Assembly: GCA_964020975.1 (NCBI GenBank)
Contig: OZ026619.1
Coordinates: 84,032,206 to 84,096,205, forward strand
Origin: Hermodice carunculata
Taxonomy: Eukaryota > Annelida > Polychaeta > Eunicida > Amphinomidae
Direction of reading: 5' to 3'
Length of the DNA stretch: 64,000 nt
This document shows, piece by piece, positions 24,180 through 35,044 of this stretch. A model generated the notes under the pieces. That model worked only from the letters and a program-made list of their open reading frames with translations, had not been told where the DNA came from and did no database searches. Made by a program: the position numbers and the translations under genes. How positions within the stretch are numbered: the first letter of the stretch is position 1; each line of letters opens with the position of its first letter.

Positions 24180-24804
24180 GCCACTGACTTAGGACTATAG
24201 ACATGTTGGTAATTGAACAAAAGCTCTTTTCATGAAGAATTTAGATATGCAATTGTCGTCATAAATCCAGGTAAATTTACGGAAACATCAGGGACTGGTA
24301 TGGAATGAGTAGAATTGCTCCAAAACGGTTATAATTCTTCCTCTTGGCAATCTTTTACTGGTATTTATTGGTCGTTGCAAATCATACAGGAACCAACCCC
24401 TGTCATTCAAAATTCTTATCTTCTTACTCTTATCGATCATGTGCTAACAGCCTCTGCAGAAAAGATCAGGGATATAAAATTTTCGAAAATTGGATTGAGT
24501 GACCGTAACATGACATGTGTTGTTTTGTGTAGTACCTTTTGTAAGAAACATTGTCACTCAAGTATTCGATATTGCTGTTTCGAAAGCTTTGATGAAAATG
24601 CATTTCTTTTAGACTTGTAAAAGGTTCCATGGTATCTACTTGACATGTTCGCCGACCCTGATGACACACTGGATACATGTTATACACTATTCTTGGATGT
24701 AGTGAACAGTCATGTTCCTATAAAAGAAAAACGGGTCAGCGGCCCCAGACGCTCAGATAACTTTTTACAAAGTTTTTTTTTTTCCAGCCACATTTAGACT
24801 ATGG

Positions 24805-25200
24805 TAACTCTATATGGGGGCATTCTTCTTCAATCACACGTATAGAAAACAAAAGTTAGCTGTAAAAGTTATAATGGATGCCCCCAGAATGACACCATCA
24901 GCACCCCTATTTCATTTTTGCAACGTCATGACTGTCCAGGAGCAGGTCAAGTACAGAACTGCGTGTTTGGTGTATCAAGCCATATTTGTGACATGTTTGT
25001 GCCTTTGTTAAATGTTTCGAAAAGGACAGCAAGGCAAAGCTGCCAAAATTCATTTCTTCACATACCAAGAGCCCGCTTAAATGTTACAAGAAATAGCTTA
25101 CGATACAAGTATGCAGAGATTTTTAACAATATTGGGCAACACATGCGCAAAGCTGAAACACAACAGTGTAACAATCTTACAACAAGTGCTGCTTCTAATC
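24805..25200 (+). pseudogene. LINE ORF2 C-terminal (post-RT) region
   Basis: Two overlapping frames show [20 protein letters not shown] and [20 protein letters not shown], matching the region that follows the catalytic core in CR1/L2-like elements ('LQK.A.R.I..A....PS..LF..L.W.P...R...R....VYK', then 'Y..D.F'). It sits only ~100 bp after endonuclease-linker sequence, which demonstrates the internal deletion. Confidence 0.75.
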
Positions 25201-25246
25201 GTGGCTTTTATGGACTTCCCAAACTTCACTATGTGACTTTAAATCT

Positions 25247-25269
25247 ATGTATCTGTGTATCTATCTATC

Positions 25270-25300
<31 letters not shown>

Positions 25301-25307
25301 CTATCTA

Positions 25308-25369
<62 letters not shown>

Positions 25370-25427
25370 CGTCCGTCCGTCCGTCCGTCGGTCGGTCGGT
25401 CGGTCGGTCGGTCGGTCGGTCTGTCTG

Positions 25428-25483
<56 letters not shown>
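25247..25483. repeat. Mirror-ordered tetranucleotide array (CTAT)(CTGT)(CCGT)(CGGT)(CTGT)(CTAT)
   Basis: Blocks of tetranucleotide variants follow one another. About 12 CTAT-type units come first, then about 15 CTGT, 6-7 CCGT, 7-8 CGGT, 2-3 CTGT and finally about 13 CTAT. Each step differs from the next by one base, and the outermost blocks match. It begins within ~20 bp of the LINE 3' end, so it may have seeded from that element's tail. Confidence 0.95.
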
Positions 25484-25511
25484 ATGTATGGTAAGGCATC
25501 AATGGTAAAAG

Positions 25512-25810
25512 CGATGGCGCATTTTAGATTTTGATGCATATCCATGGACTATTTTTACATTCCTTACAATAATAAATATGAATAGCTTCATACTTTTCAT
25601 GCTGGCGGATAAATATTTTTAAGGTTGGTCCCCGATCATCTTTTGATGCGTCTATTTTGGTATGGGGAACTTTTACATTCCTTACTGTATTAAATATGAA
25701 TAGCTTTATACTTTTGATGCTGGCGGATAAATGTTTTAAAGAATCATCCCCGACCATTAGATTTTGATGCGTCCATTTTGGTATGGGGAATTTTTACATT
25801 CCTTAATGTA
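25512..25810. repeat. ~121-bp tandem repeat, about 2.5 units
   Basis: The phrase TTTTTACATTCCTTA occurs near 25551, 25670 and 25793, each preceded by a TTTTGATGC..CCATT-like stretch. The first two are followed by AAATATGAATAGCTT and GATGCTGGCGGATAAAT. No coding sense. Confidence 0.85.
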
Positions 25811-28019
25811 CAACATGTTCTGTCCACCATAGACCGGCTAAAACGCATTCATTAGAAACAAAACCGCACGGCTATTTTGCACTACTTGAGCTGTAATTGT
25901 CTGTTTCATTTACTACTCGTAACAGGTAAAACGTGATGTTTCTATCGTGCAAATTATTTACTTTCATTTGTTCATACTTTATTAATTTTATATGTTGTGT
26001 GGCAGCCTTCTCTGATTTCGAAATAATAAGCTAGTAAACAAGACTTGAATCATTTTAAAGGTGGGGCTCGAGTCATCAATTTGTCACGTGAGGCGACCTT
26101 ATGTCTTGGCATCTGCTTCTTTACGTAAACAGTTTTAAGCTGAGCATATCAAACATAATTCGAAATTCAGCATAGATCTGTCTCATGTTAACGGCCAACC
26201 TCAACTTCAGAACTTAATTACCATTGTCTGACAGTGTTTGGAGTCCTTGAGATACCTTGAGCGTCGGGAGGACATTTGCTGTACCAAGTTAAGACCATAT
26301 TTAAGTTGCCATTTTATGATGGTAAGGTCTTGCAACATAAACCCACAAAATTTACACAGGTTCAAATGTTCTTGATTTTGTCCAACTGCTCAGTCATCAA
26401 GGGACTTTCAAGCGGGGTGAGGCATGGTTTTACACAAAGCTTCCTCAAACTAACCAAAATGAAGCCATTAACCAAAGTGCGATCGCGTGTAGCATTATAT
26501 AACGGGTGATACAAACATGAAAATATGCAGGGGAAAAATTAGCTGACCTACCCTTGTACAAGGAGAAAGATTAGCTTACGCAAAAGGATATGTGTAGAAG
26601 TTGATTCCCTAATCCACTCATTAAAGAAGCAAGATCACAGAAGCCTTCATATCTTTGCAAAATGTGACAGTTAAATTGATCTACGGAACAACATGGTTGG
26701 AAAGTCCCTTGGCGCGGGGGAAAGTGACGGCTTGAATCCATTAAACAACAAAGAGATGGTTTCTGATGGTGCTGGTCAAAGATGCAAGGAAGAGTGTAAT
26801 TTTCTAGTCTTCCATGGGGGTAAATTAAGCGTTCATTAGGTTTTTCGTTTACATTTTGTTTAATTATGAAAACCCTGAGGTATCTGATATAATGCCAAGC
26901 TGTCAGACTATTTCGGTATTACATGCCAATGTCCACCTTTTGGGGATTTCGTTGAACTACGAAATATTGAATAAATATCATTATTTAAAGAACTTGGCTT
27001 CTGTCGAAGAGGGGATATCTATAACACTTAAAGCAGTCCATCACCACTTGTAATCGAGCAATAAATACTTTCGACCATCTGTTTAACGCATTTAGAAAGT
27101 CCTTTTGGTCAATATGACCTCAAAAATACTGGACAAAGATGCATCAAACGCATCAAACGCATCAAACACCAAAAGGCTGCGAATTCAAGTTTACTTTCTT
27201 TTATGTCCACTAGGGCCCAGTGATTTAGACATGACTTTCTTGGGGGATGGGTGTTTTTTGTGGGTTTTTTGTGGGTTTGTTATTGCTAAGTGCAATAAAC
27301 CTCATGCCAGCATATGTAAATGGGTATCGTACACAATTGGATAACATCTGCGTCAAATTCTTAAAATGAAAAGCTAGCTTCCAAAGACTTATGGATGCCC
27401 CACGAATTATATAATTGTAAATTTGATTAAAGTTATTTGGCGTTGCTGTGCAAGATACCTGGTTGCAAAAATGACGCCCGTTCTATAGTAAACAGACCGA
27501 TTGTAAGTCCAATTTTTTCTCTATAATTCTTATTCGCCTAGCAGCAACGTGCGCCACCGCTTTTAGGTGTCGCAAATGTCATTTGGTAAAGACATATAAG
27601 GCTCGGAAACCGAATATTTGACAGTTACGACAGCTTGAACGAATGAGAATGGTCATCCATCACCACTGATAGTAATTGTAGCGCTCTTGTCCAACTGACA
27701 TCATTGTTGCTGTGTAGACTGAATGGATAACTATCCCCGATGTAAAAGGTGCGCAAAGCCCTAGAGCTCGCTGCATAAAGTTGTTATATTGGACGACTCT
27801 TTGTTTCTCATGACTTCCATTGCGATGGTACTCCACATATTCTGATTTTAATATTTTTTCAATCAAATAATTATCTGTAACGTGTCCGTGTCCGTGTCAC
27901 CATTAATTGATACCTGTGTACATGAAGATTAAATATTCTAACCAGTTGCTGGCTAACTCTGCTTGAAATGTGATAGGAATAAATTCCAGATAGATCTCAC
28001 CTGATAATTTTTTATTCTA
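25811..28019. other. No gene recognised
   Basis: Spacer without recognised transposon domains. A three-fold GCATCAAAC repeat lies at about 27140-27165. Short open frames (26276-26509, 26856-27053 and 27105-27344) have no domain or convincing splice sites. Confidence 0.4.
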
Positions 28020-28420
28020 AAAAACTGGCTCACTGGGGCAAATATCTCGGTAGTTTTCATAAAATTGTGTATTTTATGTCACAAAGCTAAAACATCAATC
28101 TTATTTGACTTGGTTTTAAAAAAGTTAACTAGCCACATATGAAGACAAAAACATACGCCATTAAATGAAACTAGGTCACTAGGTCAAGTATCTGAGTCAC
28201 AACAAGTACTCTGCATCTGTGGACTATAACTACATTGTGCATCTGCTTCAAAATTGGTACGAATGTACCACAGGTCGGTCGCAACTTGGAGGGTTTCATT
28301 TAGGAAACTGTGTCACTGGGTCAAATAGTTGGTCACAGTGATATTGTTGATGTAATCGTCACCTGTGGGTTATAAGTACTTTGTGTGTCTGCTTCAAACT
28401 TGGCGAACAACACAGGCATG
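28020..28420. repeat. ~145-bp degenerate tandem repeat, about three units
   Basis: The phrase AACTGGCTCACTGGGGCAAAT and variants (ACTAGGTCACTAGGTCAAGT, ACTGTGTCACTGGGTCAAAT) recur at about 28022, 28170 and 28311. The later units share a GTCTGCTTCAAACTTGG-type block near 28240 and 28388. The style of the phrases (TCAAACTTGG) recalls the monomers of the hairpin-ended element, but the two cannot be aligned by eye. Confidence 0.65.
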
Positions 28421-30514
28421 TCCATTCTAGACCTGTATGACAGTATATCAAAGTTAAATATGGTTACACAACAGCAAATAGCCGCCCATGCAAGTTAGGT
28501 AAAACCTTCCCTGTTTGATAGAGGTGTGCACATAATGTAACATTAATAGGCAATCGCTCATATGTATATTTGTATGGGTTTTCTTTGGGTGTTCTTACAT
28601 TTTACTCTCAGTTAATATTTTGCATTTTCATATCAAATTGGTCTTTAGGTGACAATCAGAATGTTGCGGAGGTATATTCTTGAGTCATCTTTGCATGTCA
28701 CCTTACTCTATTTTGTAAATGCTGGCTGATTTATCTCTTACAGGGATAATGTGATGGCCCCTAAAGAGTATGTTTTTGTTTTTTGAGAGGCCGCGTACAT
28801 CAACAGCGTTTGTGAGGTCCACGTTTCTGCAAGCCACTCCTGTACACTCTTAGCCATATTGCTGAATAAACTGACAGTCTCAGCTTTGGGGTTGTGGGTC
28901 AGATGTTCGGGTGCCTGGTGTTCCAGCTGGTCAAGTGTTGCTGGATGCTCAATGTACTGGTCTGTAATTCTCATCAGAACACTCTATGCCTACTCTCGTT
29001 TAAACATATTCTAATTATAAAAAAATGTGGATCTGGAAACAAGCTTTGAAGCTTTCATTAATCTCTCTCCTTGATTCCATGGTTACAAGATATCTCTAGG
29101 AAACCAGCTTTCTTACAATTCGACAATACAGTAGTATGGAAAATAAACATAAAGAAACAAAGTTTGAAAAAAGAGCTCCATCACTCGTCTTGGTTGTAAC
29201 AGGTAGTGCACGAAGCAGTTTGCAGTTGTATATTTTATCCAAGGAGACTTTCCGCGCTTCCCTTCAAAATGCAGACAAGTCAATTTTTGTTCAATCTTCA
29301 CATGATGATAATGAAGAGAGAGTAGTTTTCAAATGCCACATATTAAAAAAAAATAGCCTAATATCACACACCACACAAAAATAATTTATCTGAGCACACA
29401 TAACAGAAAATATCCCAATTACATTTACACATCACATTGAATATAAAGGTTTTATAATGCTGCTTGAATATGCATCATATAATTTACTCCAGAACACTGG
29501 TTGTCGATAACCCAACATTACGTATTTTGTACCCTTATAGAGATTTGACCTTGAAATGACCGTCACATGGGCAGTCACCATCAGGATCAGATTTTTTTTT
29601 TTGAAAGGTGTTAAACTTGGCAATATTAACTTATGTATACTCAACATAAGCGTTGTATAACCTTTAGTTGACAAAAATCTAAGCCATTACTTTGAGAAAT
29701 AGGATCGTGTTCAGCAGGTGCTTGTTATGTTTGATGTTGGTGCCGACATCATATGACTTGGTTACCATGGCAACTACAGAATTAAAATTCATACTAGTGG
29801 TATTAAGGTGCACTATGTTTATGTATCTTATACCAATATACTATTATAAACACAATGCAAAGTTAAAGTACCGGTAACCCTAAAAACTCCACGTCGAATT
29901 TCAGTTTACCAATTGATGTGTATTAATTCTCTTTTGGTCAATATTTACATTGTAATTAATGCTATGCTTTTTTTCAAGTTTCTGACTTGACAAGATACTT
30001 ATATAATCATTTTTAAGCAGCAGGTTCCAATGTCACCTTAGTGAATAAATTGATAAACGACACACAACCATGGTGGCAGAGTCACAGTACAACTCAATTC
30101 CCACCCGCTTGTATTATAAAAACAAGAATGACATTGACCTCAAATTTCATTGACCTCCCTGACCTTAATTTTTTACCATTCTTAATGATATTTGGCTCAA
30201 TTTTAATGTTGATCGACATCTTACAGATAATTGTGATACCCCCTTCCAAGAATATCCATTCCCTTACTTACTTTAAGTTTCAGGGTCATTTCAAGGTCAT
30301 GGGAAAATACTTACTTTTGAAGCTTAGGGAGTGTGTTAATCAGTCTGCAATAACTGTCCAAGGGTTAAGCATTAAATTTCTTATTAATGTAAAGATGTCC
30401 TTTATCTTTAGCAATGCTGGTGAAAATTCTGTACTAAATCTGTTTGATTTTAGAACTGACGTTTGTACACTGTCGAATTACTTTCCATTCCAGTCTGTCT
30501 ATTTGTTTGCATCA

Positions 30515-30518
<4 letters not shown>
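28421..30518. other. No gene recognised; degenerate GACCT/AGGTCA motifs
   Basis: A minus-strand 78-codon frame at 28738-28974 is unrecognised. Stretches near 29540-29580 and 30130-30300 are rich in TGACCTT/AAGGTCA phrases like those in the 3' domain of copy B (18.99-19.28 kb). The long open frame from 30041 runs through this repeat-like sequence into a TA microsatellite and is not called a gene. Confidence 0.4.

Positions 30519-30599
<81 letters not shown>
30519..30599. repeat. (TA)n microsatellite
   Basis: About 38 TA units with one TTA interruption near the end. Confidence 0.97.
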
Positions 30600-30649
30600 G
30601 TTTACGATGATCTTTGGCTCAGAGGGTCATTAAACGTCTCTCTGTAATG

Positions 30650-31130
30650 TGTTAAATTTATTGCATTTTGTCAAAAAATTGATAACACTTTCCGCGGGTG
30701 CTCCGCAGGCACAACTTGGTGAGTTTACAAACCCACTCTGAAACATAAGGTCATCAAGAGGAGAACAGTAAGACGCATTTGGGTGTGGTAATTTTCAGCA
30801 AGTCTATTTTTTCCACAATAGTACAAGGGGAACATATTTTTTGTTACGTTCTGGTCTATTTTTGAATACCTGAATTGCTTCGGAGTTCCCTGGGTGCTCA
30901 TCTGAGTATCGCCAGCTGTGAATAGTGAATGGGAAAAAGTGTTTGCTACTTTGGTCGGATTTACAGTATATTGATGGAATTTCGTTAGTATGCCTTGAGT
31001 TTTGACCGGTAGCAATAACCTCTGGAATCCGGTCTCGCAAGTACTCAAGAGCCAAACCACTGATAATTTTGGAAAAAAGTACTAATTTATGTTTCTCTTT
31101 TTTTCTTTGAACTTTTCCTATTGTGTGCCT
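30650..31130 (-). mobile_element. LINE 3' fragment (C-terminal region)
   Basis: Down the minus strand the frames give KKEKHKLVLF.KI, ALEYLRDRIPE, SKHFFPFTIHSW, AIQVFKNRPERN, a YYCGKNRLAENYHTQMRL block, and finally PSCACGAPAESV. This is the ordered C-terminal signature of a large group of invertebrate LINEs: 'KH.L.LFYKI.NGLAP.YL..LIP', 'FFP.TI..WN.LP', 'FK..L', 'H..LR' and a terminal 'P.C.CG..E' motif. Two frame changes break it. RT core and endonuclease are absent (5' truncation at about 31130). Confidence 0.8.
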
Positions 31131-31847
31131 TTATAAAGTTATCTGTTACTTGTGGTTTGGATGCCACCGGTTGCAACGCGCGCAACCGCTAAATGTACTT
31201 GTTCAAGTTTATTGAAGCATGCCAGGGAACAATTGTCCCTGATACGTGCTCTTTTGGGAGACACATTTGGGCAGCATGCCGGGCACGGCCGCTGGACGTT
31301 GTAACCCGACTAATAATTCATGCTGACGGGGAAATGTCTCTCATCGACTGATGCTGCCAAATGACAGACATCATAGCGCACTATTCAGCATAATCAGAGT
31401 AAAATAAAAATCGGCGTATCTTGAGAAACTGTTCCCAGAAGCGGTCCTCTTCCTCAGCTTAAACCCGCGGGCTTCCAGATCCTGCTTGTTCTTGGCATTA
31501 TGTTGTCTGCCCAAAACGAATCCACCAACTAGCTGTTTATTGTTGTGTTTGGAAGGCCACACCATCCTGGTTTCTTCAATCTGGGAAGATAAGCCTCCAA
31601 CATACCAGTGATCCTACCTCGGTCGAAGTCGAAGTCCAAAGTGCGTGTGCTATTTGCGTCCAGACATGATGGCTTCATGCTGCCGGTGGGCCGGCCCTTT
31701 AAGGCGCCATACATCTTAATACCAATTATACCCCTGTTACACCTTTGTAAGTTTTACTCGAAAACAGTCTTTTGGAGTGTGATTACTCACGTGTAAACCT
31801 GGTTGGCATGCCTACATTACATGATAGATTCGATGAATTATTTAAAC
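31131..31847. other. No gene recognised
   Basis: Minus-strand frames at 31371-31565 and 31529-31714 are unrecognised. They could be downstream exons of the THAP-type gene at 32.6-32.9 kb, but I see no conserved motif or paired splice sites. Confidence 0.3.
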
Positions 31848-31867
31848 ACATACACACACACACACAC

Positions 31868-31906
<39 letters not shown>

Positions 31907-31979
31907 CGCATGTATGTATGTATGTATGTATGTATGTATGTATGTATGTGTCTGTGTGTGTATGTGTGTGTGTGTGTGT
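31848..31979. repeat. Compound (CA)n(TA)n(TGTA)n(TG)n microsatellite
   Basis: CA, TA, TGTA (about 9 units) and TG-rich blocks follow in succession. Open frames on both strands here are artefacts. Confidence 0.97.
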
Positions 31980-32229
31980 TACCCAGTTGACCACACCAGG
32001 TTGATGAAGCATCTAATATGAATTTGTATAGGATGCCCTTTTGCCGTTCCATATTTTGAAGTTGATTAAAAACCAACTTGCGTTGCCGTTCTCATTACAT
32101 TTGGCCGTCCATTTCGTGAAATCGACAGAGGCTGATACAAACGTACCCCTCTCGTACAAATGCGAACACTTGCAGTATTGTTATTGGTGTCTCTCCCAGT
32201 TGGATTAAGACTGAGTCAATAGCCTTCCA

Positions 32230-32590
32230 CCACGCATTGGTCTCAAGCGGCGCAATACGAGACATGCATATTAATTTCTTATATGTGGCTCCGGAATTAC
32301 TTGATGAATACCAGCTTGGCTCTGCGAACTTAAATTTCTCCAAAATAAATGATTTGATTGATTTACTAAAACTGAACCGTATAACGATGATAGCGGACGC
32401 TACCAAATTCCCACTAAATCAAGCTGCCATTCATATCTTTTTCCATGCTGTACATTTTACTCTGCAGATTTCTATGTTAAGGGGAGCTGAAGTTTGGAAT
32501 GAATTGCTTCTGATCTGATTAGAGGACCACACTTCACTAAACAAGCTCATTTGAGATGGCTGCTTAGCCTATGCTTGTCAGAAATGTTGC
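32230..32590 (+). pseudogene. Possible LINE C-terminal fragment (weak)
   Basis: In a plus-strand frame, LRGAEVWNELLLI at about 32475-32515 is followed in a shifted frame by IRGPHFTKQ and LRWLLSL. This resembles the 'RG.EVWN.LP..IR....L..FK..L...L' end of several LINE ORF2 proteins. The upstream part (from 32237) does not match anything I recognise, so the call rests on about 30 residues. Confidence 0.35.
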
Positions 32591-32634
32591 TATTGACAAA
32601 CAGTTTTAGTACATTAAAACAGACGACAAGTTAC

Positions 32635-32926
32635 GGGCGCTTTGGAGCAAATTCAGTGGGCATAGCGCGCGGCACAGCGTCGTCTCTTGACTTGGCAGTA
32701 TTTTAAAACCATGCTCTACCATCATAACAAAGGGTGGATCGTACATTTCTTTCATAAAATGTGCTAAGCACAGCATCCTGCTGTCTTTCACCTTGAAGTC
32801 GGTCCGTGTCAACCGTACTTGCCGTTGCCACAGCAGCCTCCGTTTTTGATCCTTTGGGAAGCGGAAAGGGCTTAATCCTTTCATGAGGGTACTGGCAAAA
32901 CCACAGGCAACACACCGTTTCACCAT
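32635..32926 (-). CDS. THAP zinc-finger exon (host gene or transposase N-terminus)
   Basis: The minus-strand start at 32926 has a strong context (ACACCATGG). Residues 1-57 fit a THAP C2CH DNA-binding finger: MVKRCVACG (Cys5, Cys8), FRFPKD (Pro24), Trp33, then RMLCLAHF (Cys53, His56, Phe57), giving C-x2-C-x44-C-x2-H. The family's AVP signature should follow, and DAVPRAMPTEF is present at about 32683-32651, but in another frame. The switch falls around a TTTTAAAA run (about 32703-32710). A possible donor, CCC|GTAACT, ends the exon at 32635. The frame change may be a sequencing error in the run or real decay. THAP fingers occur in host transcription factors and in P-element-type transposases, and the sequence cannot say which. 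No downstream exon was identified. Confidence 0.7.
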
Positions 32927-32989
32927 GGTGTATGGTTGTGGACTGACTTGCCCGAAAATGTCCCCAGAACGCGGACATCCCTAATCTAC

Positions 32990-33110
32990 TCACAATGTTG
33001 TCAGACATTAGTCCTAGCGCATGCGAGCTCCGGGTTCCGCAAATGACGTCATGCGAAGTGCTTGCGGAAAGTAACGACCGCTTCCGAAAAGAGGACGGCA
33101 AACTTTGCGA
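32990..33110 (-). promoter_or_regulatory. CpG-rich promoter-like segment upstream of the THAP exon
   Basis: Within ~100 bp lie GCGCATGCG (33017-33025, NRF1-like palindrome), TGACGTCA (33044-33051, a full CRE) and CTTCCG/CGGAAA ETS-like sites (about 33065 and 33081). Around them CpG is locally dense, with spacer poor in CpG. The segment begins 64 bp upstream of the THAP start codon, where a TATA-less housekeeping promoter would sit. Such promoters often fire both ways, and the putative membrane-protein exons lie ~0.8 kb away on the other strand. Confidence 0.5.
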
Positions 33111-33466
33111 AAACTCAGACAAAAAACGGCTTATACAGAATATTTATGATGATTCTACTGTCGACTTTTTCTATCAATTGATAAAGTATGGTCCATGAAT
33201 ACACCTAAGAGGCATTTCGGAATGATTCATCCAAGCGGCCCTTTAAGCGGGAAAGGATCAGGTGCAAAAAACGAAATATGTGTGTAGGTGTGATAACGTT
33301 AATCTGAACCACGATGAATTTCCTTGTGAGCCTTCCCTATACTCAGGCACACTGACAGGATTATCAAATCTTGAAATTGTAGGAATAGTTTGTACGCTTG
33401 GCCTTAAAATCGTGAGAAAGTGATAACTGAGCTTTCGCAATGAGTATAGAAATAATACAGAGGGTC

Positions 33467-33670
33467 GGTAAGGGGTTTCCCGTACTGGCGTACAGGGGCT
33501 TTTTATTTACCGTACTGGCGTACTGGGGCTTTTTATTTACCGTACTGGCGTACTGGAAGCCCTCTTGTTTTACGTACTTCGTACTGTACAAAAGTTTGAA
33601 AGATCTTTATTTTCCGTACTGCGTACTCCAGAAAAATAATTACCTGTACCGAGCCCCCTCCCCCCTTACC
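33467..33670 (+). mobile_element. Short interspersed repeat with 30-bp core array, copy 1 (three units)
   Basis: The core is three units of CGTACTGGCGTACTGG plus GGCTTTTTATTTAC, starting at 33481, 33511 and 33541 (period exactly 30). They are followed by AAGCCCTCTTGTTTTACGTA and a GTAC-rich tail. The ends GGTAAGGGG (33467-33475) and CCCCTTACC (33662-33670) are perfect 9-bp inverted repeats. A second copy is at 60156-60341. GGGCTT in the last GC-rich unit can pair with AAGCCC, which precedes TCTTGTTT. Confidence 0.7.
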
Positions 33671-33923
33671 CCCCTTCGGTACACGAAAAGCCGATCTTGT
33701 ATATTACCAGTCTAACAACAAGAGGCAATACCGGCTGTGCAGTCATTTGTCGATTTATTTGCTTACCTGTTGCTCTTATTATGGAGCCTTTATCATGCAG
33801 TTGGCATTTCATAGTTTAAAGACCGCTTATCTTTGACACATTTGCCATTTGTATTAAAGGCTTTTTCGCTGCCAATATGTTAAAACCAGGACTGACATTA
33901 CATAACAACTGCTCAATCGTCAG

Positions 33924-34024
33924 CAATGTGAAGCAATCTTGCAATGCTGTTCCGCCGCCATCCTGAAAGAAATCGGTGGAAAGGGAGTGATTATCATGAT
34001 CGTTGGCACATTAATCGCTTTCTC
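33924..34024 (+). CDS. Putative internal exon of a small membrane protein
   Basis: This 101-bp open exon lies between an acceptor-like ATCGTCAG and a near-perfect donor CTC|GTAAGT. It encodes CEAILQCCSAAILKEIGGKG followed by a hydrophobic GVIIMIVGTLIAFS. It ends with two bases of a codon, and joining to the exon at 35045 completes that codon and extends the hydrophobic run to about 25 residues (continuing GFILILGTTIM), long enough for one membrane helix. That continuity across a 1020-bp intron is the main evidence. No family was recognised and no upstream start exon was found. Transcript data would be needed to prove it. Confidence 0.4.
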
Positions 34025-35044
34025 GTAAGTTGAAGCTTTCATGGAACGTGCGACGTACTTGTAGTTTGGCATGAGTCCACAAGCTCTTTTTTCTGTTTGT
34101 TCACTTTGTACGGCCTACTCACAGGAAGTGCAGCTTTATTGTGACCAGCAAGGGTTAATTGAGGAGAAATAGCGACCATAGTTGCAATTATTATGTCCTA
34201 TATCATATAATTTAAGCAACGCATTTTCTTTCAATTATTATGCAATGCAAGGGAACTCTTGCCCTCGAAACAATCATGCTAAATATTGCACTCTCATCGG
34301 GGCAGTCATGACCTCACCAAAGCTGATATGTTGCACAAAATGATGCGTAAATGTATGTATAACAAACATTAGGAATTAAAAAAGCAACCATGCCGTGGTC
34401 AGACACAACCTGGCTCGTGATATCATTGAAACTTCATGCATCAGAAAGCAATCAAAGGTTACGTTCATAACCACAGGAAGGCCTCCATTCTCTTCAGATT
34501 TCAATGACACAGAAAGCGGTTTTACTTTACCGACCTGACAGTCCGATATTAACCCTTTCCTGGTCAATATGAAATTAAGTCGGCAGCTTTCCCTGACGCA
34601 GATTACCACCAACCTGCGCCAAGAACATTTATTAAACTGGGGGCGCCCTAATGGTTAATCTTAACCACAATTATTAGCAAAATTGCAAAATTGTTTCTTA
34701 AATTTAAAAAAATTCGAAGAAAAAAAATTAAAACACAGGAGACGATAATTTCCACGCTAGCGCTTTTGGTCATTTTGAGAAGGAATGTACTGAGTTATTG
34801 CCATTATCCTACTGAGACCCCGTGGCACACAAAGGTACGAGTCATCTTGGGCCTGCATATATATTTATGTCATTGGATAGGTAAACCAATCAATATAATA
34901 CGGTTTGATATTTGGAACATCGCACATGCAGCCAAATGTAAATCCCGGCGGCAACTGTGCTGACCGGGAGAGATATTTGATCGTACAATCGTGTCAAGAT
35001 CTCAATGTATAAAGTAATTGGCCGGTATCCATGTTCACCAACAG

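Larger units (their letters stand above)
23588..25230 (+). mobile_element. Internally deleted LINE: endonuclease joined to the C-terminal region
   Basis: Order on the plus strand: an APE-type endonuclease N-terminal half (ITQWNLQSVCPTGRNHHK, then GGGVLMCIK) at 23588-23986; YRPPS-like and STILGDFHSF blocks at about 23990-24110; LTLIDHVLTASAEKI and GLSDRNM at about 24415-24515; a linker to about 24750; then the post-RT C-terminal domain ([31 protein letters not shown]) at about 24840-25000 and downstream to about 25170. The whole reverse-transcriptase core is missing, apparently removed at about 24735-24790 near a T run. Catalytic GDFN reads GDFH and SDH reads SDR, and several frame changes are present. 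The element is dead. Confidence 0.85.

Noticed and set aside
30041-30610. 189-codon open frame, the longest in the window
   Set aside because: It runs through degenerate GACCT/AGGTCA repeat-like sequence into a TA microsatellite, has no recognised domain, and is AT-rich enough that the open length is not strong evidence.
32703-33122. 139-codon minus-strand frame overlapping the THAP exon and its promoter
   Set aside because: It is a different frame from the THAP finger and spans the CpG-rich promoter-like block, so it is a shadow of the real reading frame.
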